DNA of 64,000 bases from Sclerurus mexicanus (lineage: Eukaryota > Chordata > Aves > Passeriformes > Furnariidae): contig VWZF01002261.1 of the NCBI GenBank assembly GCA_013396755.1, forward strand, positions 2,255,087 through 2,319,086, given 5' to 3'. The notes under the pieces were generated by a model. It did not search any database, was not told where the DNA came from, and saw only the letters and a list, made by a program, of their open reading frames with translations. A program made the position numbers and the translations under genes. Positions 37,456-52,400 of the stretch are shown piece after piece. Numbering within the stretch: position 1 is the stretch's first letter; each line of letters opens with the position of its first letter.

Positions 37456-40400
37456 CTGAAGAGAGGGAAAAGGATTGCAGGGAAAAAGTCAACATAAACA
37501 CTCAGGACACTGTCCCCACTAGCGTACCCCCCAGATGCATTCAGGCACTGCTGGAAATTCACAAAGCACTTACTTGGACATCCGCAACATAACAAATCAA
37601 ACTTAAAGCAGCAAAGCAAAAGTAGAACATTTAAATCCAGATGACAGTAATAGCAAGCAGACAGTAGCTTACCTTCCATCTCTTTTCCTAACTGCACTTT
37701 CCCAAGAAGCATGCAAAAAACAAACTTGTTGTGTTTCAAGGGGAAAAAAAACAACTGGACTTCAAAGTGTTCAGACAAGATCTTTCTTTTGACCAAGCAA
37801 GTCTATAACTTTTTTTTCATGCTCCTTTAAATACAGCTTTTCTCAAAAGGCTTCCCGCCCCCCCACCAAGATACTGCTCAGACTTTCTGAGTGGCACAAT
37901 TTTTGCAGTATTGATGGACAATTCCATCCAGTCTCCTCAAACAGGCCTTACTGGGAAACATGAGAGCACATCTAAACACCAGTTAAATTCCCCAGGGCTG
38001 AAACAGCAAGTGTTCACCCTTAATACATTTCATTAGAAGGTGACACACTCCATAGGATTATTTATTTTGCATTGAAGCATAGAGAATATGGCCAGTATGT
38101 CCCTTTGTTTGAAGGAGCCTAAGAAAGCAGAAGCAAAATCAATCCAAAATCTTAATGAAATAAGAAGAGATAATTTTTGTCACTAATTCTCCGTGCATTG
38201 ACCCTCCTTCCAAATGGTCTATTTTCATTTTAAGGAAGCTATTCTGCAAATTTAGTAAGAGAGCTGGGCAGCCTTTTCCTAGTTTGAGTATTTTAGTATC
38301 ATCAGCCTAAAATAAATGACTGAGCACAAAAATAAATATTTGAAATATTTGAAAACACATTTATCATCTTGGGGCACTGAAACAGGGATAAGAGATTTTG
38401 GAGAACAGAGGTGATGAAATAAATGATTCAATGTGGTGCACTGAATTTTGGCACATCAACAAGAGCTACTTTTAAATCAGCACTATAAAAAGAAGAATAA
38501 TGAAGAGATCATGTGCCATGGAGAACAGACACTAAAGTCCTTCGGGCGTCTTCACAGTTCTCAGGGAAGTAGCTGGGTGGTGTTTGGCAGTGTTGGACAA
38601 GCCACTCTCAGACACCACACACCTGCACAACATAATTTTCCTGCCATGCTCGTTGCCTAAGTTCTGTGTGACTTCTTTTCTCTGGTTCAACAGGGGACAG
38701 CTTACAGTAACCAAGACCAGTGGGAAACAGAGAAATTTATCTGGGCAAATTACTTTGATGTCAGAGATCTTGTGATATCTTGAGTGTCACTATTGAAAAA
38801 CCCACAGTCTTTGACTCTGGGGAGGTCAAAACCAACACAAAACCCCAGCCAACCCAAAGCAGACAGGCCTGTAACATATTTTCAAGAATAAAGAAAGGCA
38901 GGAGATCACTGACGAGTCAAAATTCTTACACACTCTGCTCTGCTGATTCACACTCATATCCCAAATTGCCCATTTCTGAAGACAGCAATTATGGAAAAAG
39001 CCTTTCTGTGTTTTACGCCTACGGGGTGCATAAGAAGGAACCTCACCCACTCCTTCCAGACAGGTAAACACAGTGGGTTTGACACTGACCATGCTGTTCT
39101 AGAACTCACACTGACAGCGCTCCCCTACTTTTCTTAGCAGTGTTTTTGGCCCCAGTCTGAAAGGCAGGGCCAAAGCATTACAAGTTCAAGATCCAAGCCC
39201 ATCCAACCATGGATGAAGCTACTACAAGCAATTCTGGGGGGAGACTGGACAGAAAGGGAATGGTGTGAAGTAAGCACCAGCCATCAGACATTTTAAGTGC
39301 CTCTTATCTTAGACGGCTCTTATCTGGTGTAACTCTAGATAAAAAAGAGATTAACTTTATTTGAAAAGAAGGCTCTGTATGCTATCAGTAGTTGTCTGGA
39401 ACACCTATTTCTGCAACCATGAAGCATCACCCAAGGAAGCAGAACTAAATAAAAATCATTTTACAGTCTGTTAAGCAGCTGTGCATCTTCATGTTCAATT
39501 ATCACCTTGTAAATTTCACAAAATGCATAACCTACACATTTTAACTAATATGAAAAGAATGTAAATTTAAAGGGAATTCAGGTGGATCTGAGGCCATAAA
39601 ACAGAGTCTCTTTCTATGTCTCTTCCTCTCCTCCCACCTTCAGGAAGATAATACTTGCAAAAATACTTATTCCTGCTGCATTATACACAGAAAACAACTC
39701 TATTTCACGCATTATTTTAACAACTGTGTCACAAGTCCAGCTTTATTACAAGCTGACAGAAAATACCTGCTAGGTAATAACAGATTTACACAGCTCTAAA
39801 GGTTTTCAAGCATCTTAAAAGTACATAAGAACTGCCTGCACATTAGAAGATTACCTGCAAAGGCTGATTCTCAGGAGCTGGATTGGTTTTGGAGAGTTTA
39901 ACCATCTCTTTTATCTGGTAGACAGCATAAGCTAAGGTGACCCACGGAGAAGAGCTGATGCCCCAGGCAGGCTTGTTTACATCCTCCTGCTCTTCTTGGT
40001 GTTTAGTTTTCTTTAGAGGGAGTCTGGGCTCAGTCCGAGGCATGATATCTTCCGACTGCTGTTGTACAAGGTCAATAGTTGCTATGGGAACAGGACTGGA
40101 AGGCACTGGGATCCTTTCCGCCAGCATTGTCTTTTCTGAAGTTTAAAACAAAATAATCACTGGCAATGCCAACAAACTTAAAAAAAACACCCTGTTGCAA
40201 AAAATGAAGTGTTTCTTGCTTTCATACTCTGGTTATCACTGCCCCGAAAGCAGAACACTGGCACGAGCAGCCAGGAGCCACACACCAGTGTAGTGAGGCA
40301 AACACGAGGTGGCTGTTGCCTCACTGGCACAAGGGATGTCAGATCTGCACACACTGCAGGGATGAGCAGTGAGGAACAGTCCACTTGTTCCCAGCTAGCC

Positions 40401-43400
40401 ATTAGAAATTCCTATTTTCACATTACATGAAAGGAGTAACTTTGATGCAAACTGAAAATAAGTGTTCCAGACTCATAGCAAACTTCTTTGTCTGCATAAA
40501 ACCTGCATCTTGAGTTATGAGTACTCAGTCGTACTCATAACTGCACACTGGCTTCAAATAGGAAGCCAGTGAAGTCACATGGCCTACATCATCATTTCTG
40601 ATCTTAAAACTTCCAAATCTACTGATCTGAATGGAAAAAGTTGCTCTGCATCTTCACCACTTTTTTTGTTGAGGAAATAATATCCCTTCATTGTTACTAT
40701 GGAGTTTCGCAGTTAGTGAGAAAAGAACAAGGCTACAGTGACACACTGGAAGAGAAAGTATCTGTCAGAGTTTCAGGTAAAGGAAGAAATCCTCCAAGAG
40801 ACCTTTACATCTGAGGTCTTCCAATAAACTGTAATAGATTTCATAACTGTCTTGAAATGCCATCCATAAAATGACTGTCATGACCCAACACAATGTGCCT
40901 TGCAGCCTTGGAGAGCCAGAATATTTATATACAAAAAGTAATTAAACAGACTCTTAGAAACAGGGATGTTTTCAGTAATGGCTGTGTGTTCTCTGTAAAT
41001 AACACATTATGTAAAATTTGAAAAAAATATTTTTCCAAATAAAAATATTTTACCAATTAAAAGACCTTTTTTTTTTCAAAATTATACAATCATATTTGGT
41101 TTACAAACTCCCAGACAGTACTGGATATTTTAAGCAAGGGCTGGGTGTTCTCTGGAGCGAAGAAATGAAGAGACTAATCCTGCACACACTTGACCACATG
41201 CTTCATTTTACTCATCCAACTGGTCTGCTTGAAAGCAGCCTAATTACTGTCATGCTTAAAATTAACATACACAGTGTTCAGCTGCGTGGTGTGTATTAAA
41301 CGAAACCCAAAGCCAGAAACAAACAGCATAAGGCCACTGTGAACACACTGGTCTTTTGCAGGTTCACCTGCAATTAACTGAATGCTCATAGGAAACTGAA
41401 GCAGCAAACACCTTTTTCACTTTCCATTTTTTGTCATTATCATCTGAACACAGGTGAAGAAAGTACTAGCAAAATAAATATTTAAACACTTCAGTACAGG
41501 AAACTTGATAAGTAGTCAAGGGCAATTAATTTAACATTCCAGCTAAAGAAAATTAACGCTCATTTCAGACTCAAAGTTCATACTGGAAAGTAACATTTGC
41601 ATAAAAAGCAGTTCAAAAATTCATGAGTTTTCAGAATTTGCCAGAGTTTTATTGTCTTTGTAAGACTCTAATTTAGGCTAAATCCTTAGCTTTGCACCAA
41701 GTATTTTATTTCTGGGTAGCCTTTATATTAATAAAGGTAGAGATGAAAAAGTTCAAGTCCCACCAAAGGGGAGATATCTCAGGTTTAAAAAAAACCTATA
41801 AAATTTTGTGACCTGTGAAAGCCATCTCTACAATTTCTGTCAGGTGGCTGTGACTGATAGAGCATGAGAGCACAAAGCGGAGTTGAGGTGACCTTCAAGA
41901 ACTGATGCAACTGAAATGACTCACTATGGCTGTAAAGACTAACCTAAGGGATTCCCAGAACTGAGAGGACATACAGGCAACAAAACAAGTCATGCTTTCC
42001 TTCTATCAACATTCAAGAACTCAGTGCTGCCCTTGTTACAGCAGCAGCACATCAATTTCTTCATTACTTAGGAAAAAAACAAACTACTTTGTCAAAATCT
42101 GAGTTGAGACACCACACATACAAAATTCAAGCTGCAGGAGCAGACTCAGAGATATCTTTGTTCACTAGCTCTAATTTTGTAGTGCCTGTGATGTGAACAA
42201 TTACCTTCTTCTTCGTCAGGAACCAACAGCCACTGGATCAGTGCAAACAGAAGCAGGATCACTAAACAAGCCATCCCTATTCCTCTGAATGTGGCAGCAG
42301 GACCTGTAATGAGATGTATTTTTTCCCTAAATTGAGAACCTACTTACTTAATAAAACAAAATGAGTCAGCATTATGCACTCCCTGGCTATAAATTGCCCA
42401 AGTAGACTCTTATTAGCTCGTTTCATTACATTTTCCTCCCCCAACACTTCTTCAACAGGCTTTGCAAAGGATTTTTAACCAAGTAATTAGATTCTCATTT
42501 GTTCTCTCACAAAGGATTCATTCATCTTACTTACAGATCAGGCTGGAGATTTGCTTCCACAATACTAAAAATACCTAGTCATAACATATTTAATGAATCT
42601 ATAACACTGACAGGACAAAGCCATAAGGACTGTGGGCTGAATGCAGTGCTGACCTTGCTGTGATCAGGGGCCTGGACTGGAGATCTCAGGGCCCTCCCCA
42701 GCCTGAACAGTTCTATGACTGTGATTCATATAAAGTGTATTACTCTTTAAAGTCTAACAATACCTAAAGCATAAATAAGTTTAAAGCCAATAGTCCAGCA
42801 AAACCAGAATAAATAAAATGAAATTTTTCAATACGATTTTTCCTTACCAAAGTAATTGACCAAAACCCCTCCAACCATGGCTCCACATCCTCTGCCCAGG
42901 CCCAAGTGGAGACCTTGCAGGATTCCCTGGGCTGATGTTCTCAGCTCCGGAGGCACTGCCGCGCTGAGGTACGAGATACAGGCTGCCCATATAGCTGCGT
43001 GTGTGACACCTGGAGAGATGAAACACTGTGAAGAGTACCGGATCCAGAGCGTCCCAACACAACACCTGAGCAACTGCACTCATCAGCTGGAGCACATGGA
43101 GAAAAACAACAAAATCCCCTCTAACAGATGTCTGCGAAGTACAAATCAGCATTTGGTAATATTTGGTGATACTGGCAACCAAGCCCCAGGGAGACAGGAT
43201 CACATCTGCAGAGCCTGGCAATAGCTCTTTCTCCCTCTAGGATGACCTCACTTCTCTTCTTGAGACACAGTTCCCAGGAAGACAAGTCTCTCTGCCAGAT
43301 TCTTCGTGCCTTCAGAGGTGACCCAGGCCCTTTGGAATACAGTCCTGATGTCACAAGCTGCAGGCAATTAAAGCATTGATGCCTATCGGCAGTCTTCTTA

Positions 43401-46400
43401 CTGCCACAATGAAGGCAGCATAAAGGTCATAAAATCCAAACTGCATTACAGATACCCATGTAATTTCAGAGGCAAAAATTAATACCCTCCCACCCTTCTC
43501 ACTCCCCCAAAAAACCCATCGCCTCCCAGCAAACTCTTTCTGAACTCAACACCAACACACTCTGCATTTAGCACTGAATGGTCTGGATGGGAACAGCACA
43601 CAAGCTCCTCAGGGTAGGCCAAGGATGTTGCTTTTCACGCCTGCTGTTCAGAGGCAGAGTCAGCGAGCCCTTCCTCCTGCTGTGACTGCATCCTGCGTGG
43701 GCACTGCCGCCTCCGCCTCGCCCACCGCCGCTCTGGGGAGCGGGCACAGCGCTCCTCACTCAGCAGCCACAGCCATGTACTGACACAGCCCCAGCCCCCA
43801 GCAGAGATGCTGGAAGTCTCTCCTGGCACGATGCCTGGCAGACTCAGGTTTGTGAACACACTTCTCTCCCGCAGGAGAAGGAGGGCTAAGGGAAGGACGT
43901 GCAGAGCCTGGCTGCAGGTGGAGCCCTCGCCTCTGAGCACCTGCCTGGGGTGGTGGGTTGTGCACTGGGGAATAACTGGACAGGGGAAGAAAGGACAAGT
44001 TGAAAAAACAAAACAGTTCTGTAGTTCATCACACATGAAATAAGCCTGAGCTATTTTGCCACCTTCAGATTGAGTGGGAATGTTTTTTTCTTATTTGAGA
44101 GGTATTAAAAATAGTCATCACAGCTTACCAATGCCTAAGCTCTACTCCCGTGGTTTTAAAAAAATGTTGGCACAACTGATGATTCAGTCAATGTCCTTCT
44201 GTCCCCTACGCTTTAGTTATTAGTGAACAGTTGGACACTCAATTATTTGTGCATTTAGGCTGAAGACTCTTAAGAGCAAGAAAACACATAATTTCATAAC
44301 ATACAGAGTAACTTGGATTTTGCTTAGGTGTAAAACGATAAATAGCACCCTGTGAAGTTGATATAGTGCAGGCAGACACATGTCAGATGTCCACCAGGCC
44401 ATACACTTCAATTTCATTCCAAATCAAAATTTCTCAAGCTCTGAGTTTGTAAAGATGAGAGATGGGGGGGGGGGAAGGGGTTTGTACATCACCTTGTTGA
44501 AAAATTAAAAGCTTGCAATAAAATGAGTGTGTATTACCTTACCGTTTACAGTTCAAGGCTTCAAAAGTCACAGATTTTCCATGCAAAAAACTAAGTTTTA
44601 AAACTCACTGAGTATCTACTTTTTTAATGCGATCCGTGCACACACTGCAAACAGCCACTAGGAACTGTCTCAATAACAAGGTAAAGCTAATCTAAAATAG
44701 GTAAAGTGGTTTAGCAAGTACATCAATTAACATAAAATGTGCCATTTTATCAGCTATTAGGAGTAAGTCAGGTTTTAAAGCCAGGCAAATCAAAAACACA
44801 TCAGGAATTATTTGAACCATGAAGCACAATACCACTGAGCTTGTCTGAACACAAAAGGCTATAACTTAACCAACAGGTTCTTGGATGTTTTCACCTTTCC
44901 TAAGCAGTCTAGCTAGAACACGGCGTTCCCAGTTCCTCTGAAAACAAATCCATACCTTCAAACCAGCTTACTTCACTTGCCTTTAAAGGCACAGTATTTT
45001 TTTAAGTACATGTACATTACTAATGTGATTTTTATTACAATTATTTATACAACAGTGACTGTTTGGAACAGTTTTTACAAAAACTTGTTTAAGAAGTCTG
45101 GTTTGCATTACTGCTAACCACAATTCTTTTTAAAAGAAGTTGCTCAAAAATATATATTGTGACATTATTTGCTAAAACCACTAATCACTATTTCATCATC
45201 TGGACTATAGTTCCAACAAGTGTAACAACCCTAGTGTTATGCTTATAATGTTTTGCAAATTTAGGGTAATTTATATTTTATAAACCATGAACCGAAGATT
45301 TTGAGATCTAAATTTATTTCAAAATAAATATGTATCATAATTATTGCCAGCTAAAGGCTGAAGCTCTTTGCTCTGTAGGCATCACTGTGTTGCTGGAGCA
45401 TCAGTAGGAGTCACTTCTTAGAAGAGCACTTGTTTTGGAGTTGGCTGAGTAAATGCCAAGTGAAAACACTTAATTTTCAGGTTAACAATACAGTTTTGTA
45501 ATTTAGAAAATTCCTGTTATGCAAACTGCTGATCTAGCCCAGCTGTTACCAGAGAATCTAGGCCATTGCTGGAACACTGAGTTGCAGCCAACTAGCACAG
45601 CTAAACTTCATCTAGGTGCAAAATGAACAAGATTGCTGCATGCTCACAGACTGATGACATAGATACAGGCACTACACACATTTGCCTACAAGGATGCCTT
45701 GAAATTTACAGTTATTACAGATTCAGCCTTAGCTCTTATTTTCATACATTGCCTGTGCAATTCAGCATAGTGGTTCAAAACTCTAAATTAAGAAGGTACT
45801 TTAAATCTTCTCATTTACTCCTTTGAAAGTGCAATGCACTTAAGAAGTCGTCCCCATCCCCACTACAGACAGCAGCTGAAACACAGCTTGGCTCTTATCA
45901 CAATCAATAGATGCAGCCTGCAGAGTCATCTTCCAGAAATGCCTCATGCCCTTCAGCACAACACATGGGCATAATCCTGCTTGTACTGCAGAAACATATT
46001 AAAAAGAAATAAATTCTTTACAGAAGTCAGCTGAAACTTTTGTTAGCCTTAAAACCCCTTGAGCTGCTGGAACTGGAATTTACATAGAATTTGACAGCTT
46101 CTTGGAAAGAAGTTACGTACTATGAGAACAAGGACTCTACTGAGGGATTTCAAAGCCCCATCAACTTGATGCAGCCACGTGGCCCATGTGGTTCCCACAT
46201 GTTCTGCACAATCTACTCTTTTTTTTTGGTTTTTAAATAATTCTGATCCTTACAAACATAAAGCAGCTACAACTCTTACTTTCCTCTCCCTGTGAGTCAA
46301 CAAGCTCACTTAAAAATTAGAGCTTCCACCTCACCAAATTTCATTAAGGTGTTACTTCTTACCAGTACTGACATATTCAGTGGTTAAGTAGGAGAGAAAG

Positions 46401-49400
46401 CAGAGCCCAAAGAAATGGGATTTGGAACTGCTGCAGAATAAATAATGATCAGTAAGATATGAAAACTGGTAAGAGCAGGAGGGGGAATGAATAAAGGGGG
46501 GAGGAAAGTCAACAGCATTTCTAAAAGGATAACCCTGATCTCCCATTTGGCAACACTGAATGAGATGACTGGAATCTGACAAATGGCCATGGCAGTGGTC
46601 AGACACACACACAAGGCACCCCTGGACTTCATGGACACTAACCAGTGATGTTTGATGCAGGCTGGAAATTGCACACCGAGCACCAAGACCTTTTGGGGGG
46701 GAAGTTGTCTGTGCGTGGGAGGGTTTGGTTTGAACTTTCTCATTTGCTGACTATAAATAACTGCAAATAGCCAGATTAACCAAGGAGTATATGATTCAGC
46801 AGTGGCTAAATATGATAGAGTCTGGCAGATACATTTATGAGAAAAGATTATTTTGAAAGTCCTTTGTTTTTTCTTCAAAATTCAACTGCTCGAGGTTGTG
46901 CCACAGGAAAAACCCCACCAAACCAGCTCCCTCACAGCCTTGCTGTAAAGGCAAACCTACGCGTTGTGCAATTCATACTGAAATTTCAGCAGAATAAAAA
47001 CCACTTCTAATAAAAAGAAACTTCTCTCTCAGCCATGACTTATGGGATGCTTCTGGGCACAAACTTATGTCTGTATTGCTGAGACCACAATTCTTTTTCC
47101 TATATTTTGAGTTGGGGTACCTTTAAAACAGGATTACCGAGAAGGCAACATCCAAAGTTTTGCATTCATCATTTTTTTCCCCTAGAGGTTTAAGCAGGCA
47201 AGAATGTAACATTTTCATTCTTCAGGTTCTTTGTAACATTTTCCTATTTTAACACTTGGTACGAACAATGAAGAATCAATTCAATAGTTGGGGTTCAAGG
47301 GTTTTTTAATAACAAAATTCACAAGCTTACTGTTGTGGCAGCTTTAATATGATAAAGTGTTTTATTAGCTGGGAGGTAAGGAGCCAGGACACAAACAGAT
47401 CTCTTTCTATGTGTACACAGAGATCACAGTGCTCTTGAATGACATTCCACAACTCAGGTTAAAATCTAGCTTACAAAGACTACTGTAAATATAGCAGAAA
47501 TAGTTGATTTAAATTCAAGTTATGCTGCACATAGAGGAAGAAAAATTCTAAGCATAAACTGTGTAAAGGTTTCTAAATATTATTGTATAAATCCAAAATA
47601 TTGGCTTAAAAAAAGATGGTAAAAAAATGGTATTCTTCAAATACTGAAGAAAGAGAAAATAAAATAGTTCTGATTTTCCGTGGGTTTAAGAAGTGGTACC
47701 CATTACAAACACACAAAAAAAAGGTCATAAAATCTAAGTTGGAACAATCTTTAACATTGCAATGAAGGTCTTGCAGACTTCTTCTACAAAAAGAATTGAA
47801 AACAGGGCTCAACGTGCTTTTCACAGACCACACCTCTGTCCTTCTACATAAGATACTGAAAGGTTAAGTATCTTAGAGAAGCTCTATTTGCACAGAGAAA
47901 GCTATTGAAGAAATTCCTCTCTAGCTATTGAACAAAATTCTATAATCTGCTGGTATTGATTAAACAATACCACTGAAAAATGACAAAATATTTTAACAGA
48001 AACAACGACCCAGACTATGTTCAGGTTTTTTTAACGGCATCCTTTCAAGAACCACAGCTTTTTGCATTTAATGAAGTTCATATTTATCATCAAACAGGAT
48101 TTGCAGTAGGTGTGTACCCAGCTCATGCTTCTGTCTCTTTGTTTAGTTAAAGGGTGTGTTGGCCTCACACAGTTCTGCGTGAATAAACAGAGAACTGTGC
48201 ACAATCAAGTGCACACCCTCCCTTTTGACGTCAAATATTCCCCAAGATAAACAGTAATGGTTTATGTGCTTTATGAACCTGCGTCTCCTGGGATATTTGT
48301 GGTCAAAAAAATAGAGAAATGCCAAAATTTTACTTAAGTACAGTTCACTTGAAAACAAGATAAAGGGAAGCACTTCATGTCATACTGGAAGGTCATCCCT
48401 GTGCTGTCTTACCTTGAAGTACTTCCATCGGAAGAACAGTCCAGGCATTTTCCAAATACGAGATGTAGATGTATCGTGCTGTGTTACAGGCAAGACCAAT
48501 ATAAAGCACTCTGAAGGAAGCAAGGAAAAGAGAAGTCAGGATAGTTTGCACTTTTCTTTCTGGCATGTTATAATACAGCTTACTGGTTCAGAAGTTATTT
48601 GCATGGGTTCAGTTTACCAGTCTGAAGCATTTGCTCAACATAAAATACATACTTTAAGTCCTACACCCAAACAAACTCTTCTCTTGCCTAGTCCATAAAC
48701 ACATACATATTCAAAATCCTAATAGAAAAAAAATAAACCAAAGAGACAGCAGATGCACTGAGCATTTACCTAAGCTCTGCAGTTTCATGCCACGTTCTGC
48801 ACAGGACTGAATTTCAGAAAGACCATTTCTAAGTGCATTCCTTTCCAAATAATGTTCTTTTCTAATCATCCAGAGATTCATTCTGCCATGTCAGTGTAAG
48901 GCTGGAGCAGCTTTGTATTAAAGGAATTAATTTTACCCCAATTAATATAAGTTTATAGTCCCAGTATCTGCAAACTGCTCAGAACTGCTCTAAAACACAT
49001 CCCACAGAAGCAATATGGTTTATAACAACATGCCTCAGGATAAAACTTAACCATCCTGTTGAAAAGCAGCAGATGCTGCATCTCAGAATTTGGAGAAAGA
49101 AAAGCTCTTACAACAGTTTTTAAACAATGAAAGACTAAGACTATTTGTGCAGTGCATTTCCCACCGTACATTTAACCTGATGGCTTCTCCCTTCCAGTTT
49201 TCACATTTAGCATAGCTTCCCTCCAGGGTGCTCATTCATCCAGCTATCTTTCTCTTCAGTTTTAGATGGATCCAAGGAAACAAAGACTTAATTCAAAACA
49301 TCTTTACAGTTTGAGAAAAGACACTATTGCAATCTTTAATGATTTTTTCAAGGACAAGGATAATTCACTGTCCAAACATGGCTTCCTGGTTGACCCATGG

Positions 49401-52400
49401 TTTGGCGCAAGTGAAATAAAAGCAATTGATAATTAAGGTGAAGCAGAGATGCTATGAAAGGGCTTGTTATTTTTTGTGCTGCTTTTTTAGTTATTTATTC
49501 TACAAAGGCAAACTGAGATTTAATTAAATGGCCCAGAGCCACTAAAAATCTAATCAGACACAATCACAAAAATGCAGCATCTTGTTAACATTTGAGGTCT
49601 CCAAACACACATGTTGACAGCGAAACAGTACCATAGTTTTCATCATGTCAGCGACATCAAAACCATGCAAAGTTCTAGAGACAGGTCCGTGCATTTCACA
49701 ACAACATGAATTTACTTTCAGCAATGGGGTGAGCTTGCAGGAAGTCATCCCACCCCAGTAACACATCAAACCAAGCTGTGCTGCTTCCAGATACATGTGA
49801 GGTCCATGAATAGCTGGTTTAAGCTGCCTTTAGGCAACACAAGCCCAAGAATTCATGTAAGAAAACATGGGAAGCTATGAAAAAGTTTTCTATTATACAA
49901 CAAGGAGAACAAACTTGTTCTTTGTGCCATGCATCATAAATTTCATCTCATCCTTTAATTAATGCCTTCTATTCCAAACAAATAATTTGGTTCCTTTCAT
50001 AGCCACAACTTAATGCAGTTCTTATGTACAACCACATTTCTGAAGTATATTAGGACACACTGGCCACAGAAGGTAACCAAATATATAAGGTCTGCAGGCT
50101 CCTGTCTTCATTCCCCTACTAGAAAGGCCCATAGTGATGCACGCTCTAGGGGATACAAATACTTGTGTCCATATACTTGTTTTTCCTCATCAGCTGTACA
50201 GATGTGCTCAGCTCTCTGTTTAGGACCTGTTCTTGACAGCATAATTTCACTTTTGTCTAGCAAAAACTTAGTCTGTTCCCCAAGAACTTTCTTCCCATCT
50301 CAGCTGTTCCCTATCACAGCCATTCCAGAGATGTGAGACACTCAGCTACCTGTGCTTTTCTGACATGTTACGTTTGCAGAAATATTTGGATTCAGAGTTT
50401 AAGAGCAGCAATTTAGTCAAGTTCTACCTCTTAATTTGTCAGAATATGTACAGAGTTTTAGGTAAATTACAGTTTATGAAGATTTCTCTAATTATGGTTT
50501 TGGAGAGGTAAGTCACAAAAACTTTTGTGTATTTACAGAGTCCTTTCAAAAATGTATTTATAATAATCGCTTAGACTCCTTATCAGACCTACATGGAAAA
50601 CATAGAGACTTTCCTTATGAACCCTACATGCAATATCCATAAAGACACATCTTAAATTCACATGTTAAACACTTAAAGCACTCACTCTATATTTATGTTA
50701 AGGAGACCAAGCTGTTTACAGCCATGACTACCAGTCTCTGCTTCCCATAAAAACTCATGTTGGAATTGTGGTCAGACAAACATATTCAAGCTAAACCTCA
50801 AGTAGGAGGTTATTTTCAGAGCTTAACATCATCTTCCTAAAGTCACTAGCAGTTATGAGTGTTTCTACACAGGCTGCCATTCGACAATGGGGTGTAAATA
50901 TTTGATAGCCAGTTTTGTGCACTTTTTTGTCACAATATCATAAAACCACAGAATGGTTTGGCTTGGAAGGGACCTTAAAGATCATCCAGTTCCAAGCCCC
51001 CTGCCATGGGCAGGGACACCTTCCCCTAGCCCAGGTTGCTCAGAGCCCCATCCACCCTGGCGTTGAACACTTCCAGGGATGGGGCAGCCACAGCTTCTCT
51101 GGGCAACCTGTGCCAGCCTCACCACCCCCACAGTAAAAAACTTCTTCTTAATATCCTCTCAAAGAAACAATAGGAGCATGTACAACATATGCACACATGC
51201 AGTGCACAAGTATATGAACAGCAGAGCCACTGAAGTCAGAAACTGGGCATTTTAATCAGCATGTATTTAATATGGTCATGCTTAAAATGTTTGGGCAATA
51301 ATTTGAGTGTTAGTTAAACCTGTGAAAAGAGAATAGGTTTCAAACTGTTTTAAGGGTCTTATATGCCAACGCATACAATGGTAGAAACAGAAAGCTTCAC
51401 AAGGCTCAAAAGGGGAAACTGAGCTTCTGTCTGGACAGGTGTAAAGCCTGTTTTCTTTAGTTCTACAAAGGACAGTCCAACAGCATTTTCTCTTGAGTAC
51501 CAGAACTGAATGCACTGTCACGGTATCACGTCTGTCTTCAGCGAAGTAGGACAGGAAAGAAAGATATGAATTATAAACATTCAAGTAAATACTGCAGAAA
51601 CACTGTCTACACCCAGGAGTCTAACAAACCAGAAGGGATTTTGAGCTACTAAAAAAATACATAAAATACTGATCCCAGATGCTTCTGGCTAAGACTGTTC
51701 CAGAAGGATATACAGTTGGAGGCTATTGGTCCTTATTAATGGGAAAATGAATACCTGTACTACAAGGCAGCAGTCAAGACATGTACAGAACTATCAAAGA
51801 ATATGCCTCCTCTCAAACACACCATGCATTATACAAAGTTCAGGAAGCACAAGACGACAACCAACCAGAAGGAGACGTCTCAAACTGTGATAACTAAATG
51901 CAAGTAAGCATTAGATAACATTAAAATATGACTAATGTGCATTTCCCAGATGTAGGTATGAAGAATGCTGTTTCACAGCAAATAGGAACTAGTGTTTCAA
52001 CAGATTAATCTTGATCCAGTCTTGACTTCATAGGCTTAGCAGTATGAGGAAAAAAAAGAAAAAAAAAAAAAAGGAAAAAGGGAGAGTTAATCCCATACAT
52101 CATCCTTCCTTTCACTGGCCAACACTCCTATCCCTTCTATTTCATCTTCCTATTCACAACCCTACCACTTTCTTTGGTTTTCATTCTTTCCTTAGTTAAA
52201 GTCTAAGGCTGAATTTTGTACTATAACAATATACATTGAAAGAGCATACCGGAGCTATCTTTAGCTATCAAGACTGTGATCTGTTCTCACCACTCCTCCA
52301 TCATCATGTCCTTCCTCCAGTCTTTGCATGCAAGGTGTCATCTTCTGTTACTAATTATTGTCAAATTCAGAGATTAGAAGACTGACTCAAAGTAAAGAGA

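Noticed and set aside
42844..43221. 125-codon frame overlapping MFSD6 exon 3 in another frame
   Set aside because: It is a shadow of the real exon, whose frame keeps the conserved PPELRTSAQG motif.
43635..44036. 133-codon frame on the - strand in the GC-rich intronic patch
   Set aside because: Overlaps another frame on the same strand and a frame on the + strand; composition follows local GC and no domain is visible.
46384..46878. 164-codon frame on the - strand in MFSD6 intron 2
   Set aside because: No family resemblance, no splice link in phase with MFSD6, and no start context of note; length compatible with chance.
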